Shown here in pieces: positions 34,784 through 43,645 of a stretch of DNA of 64,000 nt (positions are counted from its first letter, which is position 1; each line of letters begins with the position of its first letter). Location: assembly GCF_002153425.1 (NCBI RefSeq), contig NZ_KZ119600.1:3810143-3874142 (forward strand). The letters are read 5' to 3'. The stretch is from Litchfieldia alkalitelluris (lineage in GTDB: Bacteria > Bacillota > Bacilli > Bacillales > Salisediminibacteriaceae). The position numbers and the translations under genes were made by a program. The notes below the pieces were generated by a model. That model saw nothing but the letters and a program-made list of their open reading frames with translations. It was not told where the DNA came from and made no database searches.

Positions 34784-36169
34784 TTACTCTTCAGCTGCCA
34801 GAGCTTCTTCGTGCTGCTTCGCATAATCTTCCGGAGTTACTTCGTTTCCGAATAATGCCTGAATTAAATCTAAATGGACTTCTGCTACACTAGCACTCAT
34901 CTGAACATCTGCAAACAGTGTAAGGTTATTTGCATTATTCAACTCATCTAATACTTGGATAAATAGATCTGGAAGATCCACAGCATCTGTATCAACCTGC
35001 GTTCCTGGAATTACACCAGCGTCAACAACTGCTTGCTCTCCCCAACGCTCAACGAAATATTTAACAAACTGTTTTGCTTCCTCTTTCACATCAGAATCTT
35101 CAGCTACGAACAATCCAACACCAGGTCCACCAACCCAGCTGTTAATGTTTCCTTCACCACCGTCAACTTCAGGGAATTTGAAGAAATTAACACTATCCCT
35201 AAACTCTTGATCCACCTCTTCATTTGTAGTGTAGTTTGGTAGATCCCAAGAACCGATTAGATACATAGCAGCATTTTCATTCATAAACTCAGATTTTGCC
35301 TCTTGATCAGTTAAACCATTAAATCCACGAATGAACGCGTCACGATCTACAAGATTTTGAATTTCTTCAGCTGCCTCAATTAAGGCTGCGTTTTCAAAGC
35401 TACCAGATCGATCGATAGCATTGTTAAGTGCCGAATCTCCACCAATACGGTCTGCTAGGTACATGTACCATAGAGATCCAGTCCATCTCTCTCTGTTACC
35501 TAAAGCGATTGGTGTTACACCATTCTCTACTAATGTATCTACAACATTCAGAAAATCGTCGTATGTTTCTGGAGCACCGAGTCCATACTCGTCAAATATT
35601 GCTGTGTTATAGAAGACTGGTGCAATATTTAACTCTAATGGAAGTGCATATGTTACACCGTCTACTTCGTAAGCTTCCCTTACGCCACCTACGAATGAGC
35701 TCCTAAATTCATCATCTAAAATATCTTCTAGTGATGCAAACCTTTCACCACGTACGTACGGCTCCATAAATCCAGCTGCCCAAGTCATCCCAACGTCAGG
35801 AAGTTGGTTTGCTGAGGAAACGATTTGTAGTTGATCTTTATATTGTTCATTTTCTAAAATCTCTAATTCTACTGTTACATGGGAATGCATGTCTTCGAAT
35901 TCAGCAATGATTTCATCAACGATACGCTTATGGTCTGGTGAACTACCTTGAGGCCATAAATGCATAAAGTTAATAACTACATCCTCTTGTTCCGTTGCAT
36001 CTTCTCCACTATCACCATCATCTTCTTCCACATCATCAGTACCTTCATCTACTGTACCCGTGTCATCAGGTTCTGAGTCCGAATCTGCTTCGTCGTCACC
36101 GCATGCTGCTAAAACAAAAACTGTCATTAAAAGCAACACCGCCAATAAAGTAAACGCTTTCTTGAACAA
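34784..36169 (-). CDS. Sugar-binding lipoprotein of ABC importer B
   Basis: SBP_bac_1-type binding protein of about 461 residues with lipobox VLAAC, an acidic Ser/Asp/Glu spacer and the shared lobes (FMHLWPQGSSPDHKRIVDEI, ALPLELNIAPVFYNTAIF, MYLIGSWDLPNYTTNEEV). The best start is TTG 36169: it gives MFKKAFT, as in importer C, and lies 8 bases after AAAGGGGG. The codons for KKAFT contain a cre-like sequence. It heads operon B, with a promoter-like 13-mer 35 bases upstream. The ligand is probably related to that of importers A and C. Confidence 0.92.
   Translation of the reverse strand: MFKKAFTLLAVLLLMTVFVLAACGDDEADSDSEPDDTGTVDEGTDDVEEDDGDSGEDATEQEDVVINFMHLWPQGSSPDHKRIVDEIIAEFEDMHSHVTVELEILENEQYKDQLQIVSSANQLPDVGMTWAAGFMEPYVRGERFASLEDILDDEFRSSFVGGVREAYEVDGVTYALPLELNIAPVFYNTAIFDEYGLGAPETYDDFLNVVDTLVENGVTPIALGNRERWTGSLWYMYLADRIGGDSALNNAIDRSGSFENAALIEAAEEIQNLVDRDAFIRGFNGLTDQEAKSEFMNENAAMYLIGSWDLPNYTTNEEVDQEFRDSVNFFKFPEVDGGEGNINSWVGGPGVGLFVAEDSDVKEEAKQFVKYFVERWGEQAVVDAGVIPGTQVDTDAVDLPDLFIQVLDELNNANNLTLFADVQMSASVAEVHLDLIQALFGNEVTPEDYAKQHEEALAAEE
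36149..36162 (-). promoter_or_regulatory. Candidate cre site inside the binding-protein start
   Basis: AGAAAGCGTTTACT (minus strand) lies in codons 3-7 of binding protein B. The same sequence encodes the start of binding protein C at 40434-40447. It may serve CcpA roadblock repression, but codon conservation alone could explain it. Confidence 0.35.
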
Positions 36170-36203
36170 TTGCAAAACCCCCTTTGATTTCTTTGAATCA
36201 CTA

Positions 36204-36216
36204 ATAGAATACCATG
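36204..36216 (-). promoter_or_regulatory. Shared promoter motif, importer B
   Basis: CATGGTATTCTAT on the minus strand, identical to 29544-29556. Its -10-like TATTCT would start transcription near 36199, about 30 bases before the TTG start of binding protein B. Confidence 0.45.
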
Positions 36217-36340
36217 GGAAATCCCTTCCAAGAGGGCATGTTGTTTGGTAGAAATTCCATTATTATTAGAATATTTTTACAAAGGGTGCGCAGGCAATAT
36301 GCTGCAGTACTCTCTGCAACTTTGTTCGACAATTTTCTTT

Positions 36341-36840
36341 TCTGAAACTAGGAATCTGTGGTTATGAGACTGGCTTATTGACTGTTTTCATGTGCAAAAC
36401 TTGGGATCTGTGATTATCGAGCCTGGCTTATTGACAGATTTCCTTCGCAAAACTTCAAATCTGTCAATATTGCCTTGCCTTATCGACAGATTTTACTCCT
36501 AAAACTTCGAATCTGTCGGTATCACGCTCTCTTATCGACTGTTTTGCTTAGTTTCAATGCAAATCTGTCGGTATCACGCTCTCTTATCGACAGTTTTACT
36601 TAGTTTCTATGCAAATCTGTCGGTATTACGCTCTCTTATCGACTGTTTTGCTTAGTTTCAATGCAAATCTGTCGGTATCACGCTCTCTTATCGACTGTTT
36701 TGCTTAGTTTCAATGCAAATCTGTCGGTATTACGCTCTCTTATCGACAGTTTTGCTTAGTTTCAATGCAAATCTGCCGGTATCACCTTGACTTATCGACA
36801 GATTTTACTCCTAAAACTTCAAATCTGTCGGTATGAACTC
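36341..36840. repeat. 52-bp palindrome array, family AATCTGTCGGTA/TATCGACAG
   Basis: About ten units; ATCTGTC starts at 36354, 36406, 36459, 36511, 36563, 36615, 36667, 36719, 36771 and 36823. Each unit has AAATCTGTCGGTATCACGCT, CTTATCGACTGTTTTGCTTA and GTTTCAATGC. The left units are more diverged (TTATTGACAG). The array lies between importer B's promoter and importer C's end. A terminator follows at 36912, and nothing else is seen in 36176-37253. Confidence 0.9.
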
Positions 36841-36911
36841 ATCTTCTTAAAAACAAGATATTACAACGCTCCCCCTCTCCCCCTCCATGATATAAACTAT
36901 CTTTAACAACG

Positions 36912-36945
36912 CAAAAAAGGCCCCCACAACTAGGGAGCTTTTTTC
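36912..36945. terminator. Terminator hairpin
   Basis: AAAAAAGGCCCCC pairs with GGGAGCTTTTTT around a 7-base loop. It lies 310 bases past the end of operon C. Confidence 0.6.
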
Positions 36946-37253
36946 ACAGTGAACATTTTAAATCACTATATATAAAAATGGGGGAATTACTACTATTATC
37001 CCCTTCTCGCCATTTATTTAAACGCGAAGAGCACAATTAAACCCAATTATTTTGCGATAATCTGATTAACGTTGTTTGATTTGTTACTTCCCTGATCAAA
37101 CTTTACTTTTTATTAATCAATTTTACCCCTTTTGCTCAACTCCACACCCTCTTACTAAATTAATTTACCTCATTATCGAATTCACTTTCGTTCAGCTTTC
37201 TTCAATTTCCACATACTAATCGCTTTTCACAAAACCTAATAAACCAAACCAAT

Positions 37254-38132
37254 TTACCCTTTCACTGATCCTGCAGTAATCCCTTCTACAATACGATTAC
37301 TTAATACGAGGAACGCAATAAGGATTGGAATAATACTGATCATTAATGTGGCACCAATGGCACCCCAGTCCGTTTGGTATTGACCGATAAAGTTTTGAAT
37401 ACCAACCGTAAGTGTCTTAAATTTATCTGAACTGATGAATGTGTTTACAAATACAAACTCATTCCAATTGTAAATCATGTTGATGATCGCTGTTGTTGCA
37501 ACTACTGGAGCTGTCATAGGCAACGTAATTTGGAAAAACAGTCTGTGGACAGAGCACCCGTCCATAATAGCTGCTTCTTCAATCTCACGTGGCAACGTGT
37601 AATAGAAGCCTAACAGAATCATGATCGTAATTGGTAAATTAAAGGCCGTATATGTCAGTATGATCGCTAATGGATGATCCATTAAATTGATGTTTAAAAA
37701 GAAATTAAATAACGGTATCAGTGTTGAATGTACTGGAATCATTAAACCTACCATGAATAGCCCTAACACCAAAGTACTCAATTTCCACTGCATACGCGTG
37801 ATTGCAAAAGTTACTAAACTAGCAAATAGTACCGTTAAGATTACAGCTGATGCCGTTATATAAACACTGTTAAAAAAGTACTGTCCTATATTCCCCTGCG
37901 TCCAAACATTCACATAGTTCCCCCACTGAGGGTCCTGCGGAAGTGCCAATGGCGGCAGGTTAAATACTTCCTGGTTATTCTTTAGTGAAAAGAGAAACAA
38001 CCATACTAAAGGAAGAAGTTGGAGAACAGCGACACCAATTAAAAATACGTATAATATTATTTTTGCCACGCGCTGAAAGATGGGTTTATCAGACAGCCGT
38101 TTTGGCATTTCTGTAGATTGATCTATTCCCAT
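37254..38132 (-). CDS. CUT1 sugar ABC permease (MalG type), importer C
   Basis: Six-span permease of 292 residues and close paralogue of the genes at 25532 and 32880. The EAA loop is EIEEAAIMDGCSVHRLFFQI and the C-terminus ITAGSVKG. I start at ATG 38132, 8 bases after AAGGAGG. An in-frame ATG at 38159 would overlap the upstream permease and precedes that site. It is the last gene of the five-gene operon running from the kinase at 43159. Confidence 0.91.
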   Translation of the reverse strand: MGIDQSTEMPKRLSDKPIFQRVAKIILYVFLIGVAVLQLLPLVWLFLFSLKNNQEVFNLPPLALPQDPQWGNYVNVWTQGNIGQYFFNSVYITASAVILTVLFASLVTFAITRMQWKLSTLVLGLFMVGLMIPVHSTLIPLFNFFLNINLMDHPLAIILTYTAFNLPITIMILLGFYYTLPREIEEAAIMDGCSVHRLFFQITLPMTAPVVATTAIINMIYNWNEFVFVNTFISSDKFKTLTVGIQNFIGQYQTDWGAIGATLMISIIPILIAFLVLSNRIVEGITAGSVKG

Positions 38133-38145
38133 TTCCAAGACCTCC

Positions 38146-39024
38146 TTAGTATTGTACATCTTCTTTACTAGCAGTTAATTTACGGATGAAATAAGTAACA
38201 ATCAGACATAGAATTAATAAAAAGAAACCAATGGCACTACCGTATCCAAAGTTATAAGTATTGAATGCCTGCTTATACATGTAAGAGGCAATTACCTCAC
38301 TGGCACCATTAGGTCCACCCTGTGTCATTACCCAGATGAGGTCGAAATATTTCAATGATCCAACTACGGCTAAAACGATAGTAACTTTAATGACTCCTGC
38401 AATTAATGGTAGCTTAATTTTGTAGCCAATCTGCCATGGTGTTGCACCATCAATCCGAGCTGCTTCTACCAACTCGTTCGGTACATTTTTCAGTGCTGCA
38501 TAATAAATCAAAATGTAGAAACCTGCATACTGCCAAATGATCGGAATGAATATGGAATACAATACAATATTCGTGTCAGCGAGCCATAATGGCGTATTTT
38601 CTATACCAATGGACTCTAGGAATCTATTTATTACCCCGTTTGTTGGGTGATAAATGCGCATCCATAGCTGTGCAATGGCAACAGATGACAGGAGCATTGG
38701 AATTAAATAAATTTTACGGAATAAATCTGCACCCTTTATTTTTCCAGCTAAAACCATAGATATAATCAAGTAACCTACTAAACTTAAAACAGAGAATATT
38801 GCTAGTAATCCAGAGTGACCCGCACTTCTCCAAAAGGTAGAATCCTGAAGCAGTCGCTGATAGTTATCTAGGCCAATAAATTCCATTGCACCAATACCAT
38901 CCCAGCGCATTAAACCATAGTACCCTGTCAATATGATTGGGATATAAACAAGTACCATGAGTAAAAGGAATGCAGGGAGGACATACAGTGCAATGACCTT
39001 TTTATCTGACATGACTTTATTCAT
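38146..39024 (-). CDS. CUT1 sugar ABC permease (MalF type), importer C
   Basis: Six-span permease of 292 residues with the EAA loop LVEAARIDGATPWQIGYKIK and the family's WMRIYHPTNGVINRFLESIG loop. The ATG start (MNKVMSDKK) has GGGAGAG upstream. It follows the binding-protein gene after a 104-base spacer with a hairpin and precedes its partner permease by 13 bases. Confidence 0.92.
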   Translation of the reverse strand: MNKVMSDKKVIALYVLPAFLLLMVLVYIPIILTGYYGLMRWDGIGAMEFIGLDNYQRLLQDSTFWRSAGHSGLLAIFSVLSLVGYLIISMVLAGKIKGADLFRKIYLIPMLLSSVAIAQLWMRIYHPTNGVINRFLESIGIENTPLWLADTNIVLYSIFIPIIWQYAGFYILIYYAALKNVPNELVEAARIDGATPWQIGYKIKLPLIAGVIKVTIVLAVVGSLKYFDLIWVMTQGGPNGASEVIASYMYKQAFNTYNFGYGSAIGFFLLILCLIVTYFIRKLTASKEDVQY

Positions 39025-39056
39025 TTAAGTTTCTCTCCCTTCATTTTATAAGAGAA

Positions 39057-39102
39057 AGGGTGCCTAAAAAGGCTGCATTCTTTTGGCCTCTTAAGACACC
39101 CT
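39057..39102 (-). other. Intercistronic hairpin, importer C
   Basis: AGGGTGTCTTAAGAGGC pairs with GCCTTTTTAGGCACCCT, a stem of up to 17 pairs with few mismatches. It has the same position as in importers A and B, but its sequence is only partly similar, so the structure rather than the sequence is kept. Confidence 0.65.
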
Positions 39103-39128
39103 CATTACGCACTAGACGTGCCCCTTTT

Positions 39129-40454
39129 CTACTCTTCTTCTAGCAGTGCCTGTTCGTGTTGTTGTGCAAACTCTTCAGGAGTTATTTCAAGACCATATAA
39201 CGCCTGAATTAAATCAAGATGTGTGTCCGCTACATTGGCACTCATTTGAACATCTGCATACATTGTAATGTTTGTTGCATTATTTAACTCATTTAATACG
39301 TCAATAAACAAATCAGGTAAATCGACAGCGCTTGTATCCACTTGCGTTCCAGGAATGATACCAGCTTCCTCTACGGATTGTTCACCCCAACGCTCTACAA
39401 AGTGCTTAACAAAGTCCTTCGCTTCCTCTTTTACATCTGAGTTTTCAGCAACGAAAAGGCCTACACCAGGTCCACCGACCCAGCTGTCAACATCACCTGC
39501 TCCGCCTTCTACTGCTGGGAATCGAAAAAAGTCAATGCTGTCTCTGAACTCTTGTGGAACATCTTCATTCGTTGTGAAGTTTGGTAAATCCCAAGAACCA
39601 ATCATATACATGGCGGAATTACCATTCATAAATTCTGATTTCGCTTCTTGGTCGGATAAACCGTTGAAGCCTCGAATAAATGCATCTCGTTCAACCATTG
39701 TTTGTATTTCCCTTGCCGCATCGATTAATGCATCGTTTTCAAAGCTACCTGTACGGTCAATGGCTTCATTTAAAGCTGTTTCCCCACCAAAACGGTCAGC
39801 AAGGTACATATACCACATGGATCCCGTCCAAGCATCTCTGTTTCCAAGTGTGATTGGCGTCTCGCCATTTTCTACTAATGTATCAATAACCTGTAAAAAT
39901 TCATCGTATGTCTTAGGTACTTCTAAACCGTATTCTGCAAAAATTGCTTGATTGTAGAAAACAGGAGCAATATTTAACTCAACAGGAAGGGCATATGTTT
40001 CTCCGTCCACTTGATATCCGTCAAGAACTCCTCCTACAAAGGAATCTCTAAATTCATCATCAAAAATATCTTCTAAAGAAGCAAAACGCTCGCCCCTTAC
40101 ATACGGCTCCATAAACCCTGCAGCCCATGTCATTCCCACATCAGGTAACTGATTAGAGGAAGAAATAACTTGAAGTTGGTTTCTATACTGTTCATTCTCT
40201 AATGTTTCCACTTCCACCGTTACATGTGGATGCATCTCTTCAAATTCAGCAATAATGCCATCTACTATTCTATTATGGTCTGGTGAACTTCCAGACGGCC
40301 AAAGGTGCATAAAGTCAATCGTTACATCCTCTTGCCCGTTTCCAGCTTGATCACCACTGCCAGTTTCAGTCGGCTCATCCCCTGAGCAGGCAGCAAATAA
40401 AAGGACTGATGTAAATCCTACAGCCATTACTTTCGTAAACGCTTTCTTAAACAT
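39129..40454 (-). CDS. Sugar-binding lipoprotein of ABC importer C
   Basis: SBP_bac_1-type protein of about 441 residues. The lipobox LFAAC is followed by a short acidic spacer and the shared lobes (FMHLWPSGSSPDHNRIVDGI, ALPVELNIAPVFYNQAIF, MYMIGSWDLPNFTTNEDV). ATG 40454 (MFKKAFTKV) is the start, with AGGGGGA upstream; a longer in-frame reading from 40538 has no ribosome site. It is third in the operon kinase-regulator-binding protein-permease-permease. The ligand is presumably an oligosaccharide sensed by its own two-component system. Confidence 0.92.
   Translation of the reverse strand: MFKKAFTKVMAVGFTSVLLFAACSGDEPTETGSGDQAGNGQEDVTIDFMHLWPSGSSPDHNRIVDGIIAEFEEMHPHVTVEVETLENEQYRNQLQVISSSNQLPDVGMTWAAGFMEPYVRGERFASLEDIFDDEFRDSFVGGVLDGYQVDGETYALPVELNIAPVFYNQAIFAEYGLEVPKTYDEFLQVIDTLVENGETPITLGNRDAWTGSMWYMYLADRFGGETALNEAIDRTGSFENDALIDAAREIQTMVERDAFIRGFNGLSDQEAKSEFMNGNSAMYMIGSWDLPNFTTNEDVPQEFRDSIDFFRFPAVEGGAGDVDSWVGGPGVGLFVAENSDVKEEAKDFVKHFVERWGEQSVEEAGIIPGTQVDTSAVDLPDLFIDVLNELNNATNITMYADVQMSANVADTHLDLIQALYGLEITPEEFAQQHEQALLEEE
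40434..40447 (-). promoter_or_regulatory. Candidate cre-like sequence at the start of binding protein C
   Basis: AGAAAGCGTTTACG on the minus strand overlaps codons 3-7 of the gene, as in importer B. Weak evidence for CcpA control. Confidence 0.3.
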
Positions 40455-40570
40455 GTCAAAATCCCCCTGATCGTCAAGTTGTGTTGTAAGTACGCTTACA
40501 AGTTTAGCATCACAACTCAGGGGGAGGTAAGGGAACACTATTTAGGAATTAGTGCACAATATTTAGAAAA

Positions 40571-41377
40571 CTAGAAAACATTCCTCTCTTTTTTATACTC
40601 TTTTCTAAACTGGTTCGGAGTCATTTCCACACTTTCCTTAAAAAGTCTTGTAAAATACTTTGGCGTCTGATAACCTACAGCTTCAGAAATTTCATTAATC
40701 GTTAACTCTGTAGTCAACAATAAATGCTTTGCCTTCTGGATCCTGCTACGAGTCACATACTGACTAAAATTCAAATTTGTTTTTTCCTTAAATAAGGCAC
40801 TCAAATAACTAGGATTTAAATGGACTCGCTCCGCAACCTCACTCAGGCTAAGCTGATGATCTAGATTGTCATCGATATATGTCATCACTTCTTTAATGGG
40901 AGAAGCCGATGCCATTCCTTCTATGTCCCCATCTTCTTTACCTTGCACTAAGTCCTCATCAAAAGCTACTTGCATTAAAACTGCACGCTCTCGCATCTCG
41001 TCCTCTTTCAACGCCTTCTCTACCGCATCAACCAATTTATCCTTCGCTACAGGTTTTAGGAGATAATTAACGACTCCCAATCGAATCGCTTCCTGGGCAT
41101 AATCAAACTCAGAGTATGCAGACATGATAATGACAACCGGCTTATGTTTTTTTAGAACATCAAGCATACCCAACCCCGTCATCTCAGGCATTTTAATATC
41201 AGTAATGATTAAATTGACTTTTTTGTTGGTGAAAACTTGAATCGCTTCCGCTGCACTGGACGCTGTAATTAATTCCAGCTTATCCCCTGCCCAAGCATCC
41301 AGTACTTTCATAACCCCTCTCCTAGTTCGAGGTTCATCATCTACGATTAAAACTGTTTTCGTCTGGTTAATTTTCAT
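40571..41377 (-). CDS. YesN-type response regulator with AraC domain, system C
   Basis: Response regulator of 268 residues with receiver pocket DDE (13-15), phospho-acceptor Asp60 in LIITDIKMPEMTG, and the YLLKPVA Lys loop. A helical linker and two AraC helix-turn-helix motifs follow (EVAERVHLNPSYLSALFKEK, ISEAVGYQTPKYFTRLFKE). I take ATG 41377 as start; GGAGGG lies 10 bases upstream, and the in-frame ATG at 41395 adjoins the kinase stop. It is a paralogue of the regulator at 29691 and lies between its kinase and importer C. Confidence 0.92.
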   Translation of the reverse strand: MKINQTKTVLIVDDEPRTRRGVMKVLDAWAGDKLELITASSAAEAIQVFTNKKVNLIITDIKMPEMTGLGMLDVLKKHKPVVIIMSAYSEFDYAQEAIRLGVVNYLLKPVAKDKLVDAVEKALKEDEMRERAVLMQVAFDEDLVQGKEDGDIEGMASASPIKEVMTYIDDNLDHQLSLSEVAERVHLNPSYLSALFKEKTNLNFSQYVTRSRIQKAKHLLLTTELTINEISEAVGYQTPKYFTRLFKESVEMTPNQFRKEYKKERNVF

Positions 41378-41395
41378 TGACCCTGATCCCTCCAT

Positions 41396-43159
41396 TCATC
41401 CATTCAAAGGCAATCTAATGAAAACACACGTCCCTTTCCCAAGTGCACTTTCCAACTTTATTCCGTTTTGTCCATCATCAGGAAATGAAAGACGCAATCT
41501 CTGATTAACATTCACTAATGCCATACCATGTTTTGTCGTTACTGAATGATTTGTATCTGTATCCGTTAGTCTAGCTGTGACCTCATGAAGAGTTCCTTCT
41601 TCCATTCCAGCACCATCATCTTTTACTTCAATAACTAAATAACCCTTTCCATTCCAGTCTTCAGGTCTCACATTGACCTCAACTGAACCAACTCCCACCT
41701 TATTTCCAATACCATGTAAAATAGCGTTTTCCACAATGGGTTGAATAATTAGCTTAGGAATTTCCACTATTTCGAACTCCTTAGGCATGTTAACCTTCCA
41801 TGTTAACCGATCTTCAAACCGGATTTTCATAATTCGCATATACCGCTCCACATGGGTTATCTCTTCTTTCAAAGTCACCCAATCTTCCTTTTGTGAATTA
41901 CTGATCGTATAGCGAAACAAGTCAGCCATGTCTAATACATATTCGGAGAGCTCATCCTCTCCTTTTTCCAACAGATCCCAATAAAGAGCTTCTAATGTGT
42001 TAAAAAGAAAGTGTGGATTGATTTGTGCTTGAAGGGCTTTCAGCTCAGCCCTACTACGATGAAGCTCTTTTTCATAAACTACTTGAATAAGATGATTCAT
42101 CGTTCCAACCATGGTATTATACGTTGCATTTAATTCATCTATCTCAATAGTCGATGGAATAGACGGGTTTTCCTTAAGTGCACCTGCACTACCATCACGC
42201 ATCGTCTCCGTCAACTTTTGAATCGGTCTTGTTATCATTGTCGACAGTGGATAAGTAACTACAATGAATAATACACAACCTAATCCAACAGCGATCATAA
42301 GGGCTGTCCTAAGAACAGATACATCCTTTGTTACTGTACTAACTGGCGTTAAAAATATCGTTTCCCAACCAGTTATTTCTGAATGGTGACTTACCAGCAT
42401 ATATTCTTCATCATCAATGATTATATTTTCCCTGGATTCATTTAAAATAAGCTCATGATCTCCATCAAAATTAGATGAAATTAGGGAAGATTCTTGATCT
42501 AAAACGATAATATACTCTCCTTGATCTTGAGAATCCTCTACACTTAAATAATCCTGCTTCACTCTAGCAACTAAATAACCTCCTGGAGAAAACCATCTTT
42601 CTAATAACGTTACTTGTTTGATGGCGAGGTAGTAATTTTCGTCCCACGGATCCTCTCCTGCAAAAACCATTTCTCCTTTGTTTTCATCGGCCTTCTCGAT
42701 CCATTTCCGATCTACTACACTATACAAATTTCCATGATTCAGTGGAAGGATTCGATCCCCATCATTTAAATATAGCTCAAAGGATTCAATTCCTTTTGTA
42801 TATGCCAAAAACAAATCAACTACTTGCATCAAATACTGGCGTTCCTCAAAATTAGTTGTATATCCGTCAAGCTCTTTTAACAGTAATTCTTGTACATTTA
42901 TATTTGTTGACACTTGGCTTGATAATAGCTCCACTTGCTCATAAAGCGCCTCCATCCTCCCACTAGCTTGGACTGCAGTCTGCTGAATTTGCCGTTCTGC
43001 ATTATCCTGTAACATAGAAGAAACGATTTGAAATGTAATGATACTTACAATCGAAAAAACAAAAATCATCACAATCAAAAAAACTATTAATATTTGATTA
43101 CGTAAAGTATTGCGTTTTTTTAAAAAAGAAAGCACTGCACCAAACCGCCTTTCTAGCAC
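41396..43159 (-). CDS. YesM-type sensor histidine kinase, system C
   Basis: Membrane kinase of 587 residues with the same plan as the gene at 30497: first span (about 20-45), extracytoplasmic Cache-like sensor, second span (about 290-315), HAMP, His_kinase with His383 in QINPHFLFNTLEALYW, and HATPase (NAILHGIGNKVG, DDGAGM). The first gene of operon C. The assigned start is GTG; a second in-frame GTG about 8 codons on, with AAAGGCGG before it, is also possible. The bases upstream, 43160-43645, hold only a terminator and a stray repeat copy. Confidence 0.91.
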   Translation of the reverse strand: MLERRFGAVLSFLKKRNTLRNQILIVFLIVMIFVFSIVSIITFQIVSSMLQDNAERQIQQTAVQASGRMEALYEQVELLSSQVSTNINVQELLLKELDGYTTNFEERQYLMQVVDLFLAYTKGIESFELYLNDGDRILPLNHGNLYSVVDRKWIEKADENKGEMVFAGEDPWDENYYLAIKQVTLLERWFSPGGYLVARVKQDYLSVEDSQDQGEYIIVLDQESSLISSNFDGDHELILNESRENIIIDDEEYMLVSHHSEITGWETIFLTPVSTVTKDVSVLRTALMIAVGLGCVLFIVVTYPLSTMITRPIQKLTETMRDGSAGALKENPSIPSTIEIDELNATYNTMVGTMNHLIQVVYEKELHRSRAELKALQAQINPHFLFNTLEALYWDLLEKGEDELSEYVLDMADLFRYTISNSQKEDWVTLKEEITHVERYMRIMKIRFEDRLTWKVNMPKEFEIVEIPKLIIQPIVENAILHGIGNKVGVGSVEVNVRPEDWNGKGYLVIEVKDDGAGMEEGTLHEVTARLTDTDTNHSVTTKHGMALVNVNQRLRLSFPDDGQNGIKLESALGKGTCVFIRLPLNG

Positions 43160-43431
43160 TTCTAGTTGTTATATTAAATCTAATATCCCTGAGTTCTCCT
43201 TGGAATACACTGCATAAAAATACACTTTGAATTAAGTAATATACGAACTTTGTGAGACAGAGTACATTATAACATTTATCATAATTTGTTGTGTCTTAAG
43301 AGCTTTTATATGAATGAGGGAATGGATGGGAAAGGGGGGCTAGAAACAATGTACTTGACTTAGGAATTACCATTTTATTTGATTGTGAGCTTACTATGAA
43401 AAGGGCCCTTTGTTTTGTTTGCAATAGCACA

Positions 43432-43464
43432 CAAAAAAAGCCGCCATAGAAGGCGACTTTTTTT
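43432..43464. terminator. Terminator hairpin
   Basis: AAAAAAAGCCGCC pairs with GGCGACTTTTTTT around a 6-base loop. It lies past the ppc gene on the minus strand and can work in either direction. Confidence 0.7.
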
Positions 43465-43645
43465 GATTGGGAGATAGGCATACTATACAACCAACAAAAA
43501 CAAATATATTAAAATGGGGGAATTTAATAACTAGTATCCCCAGTCCCAAATTATTTATACATCTAATTAATGAATAAATTAATTTGTTCTAAACGTCCAT
43601 TTGATTGAAGGCTTAAATCGACCTTGGACCTTAGTACAATCTCCA

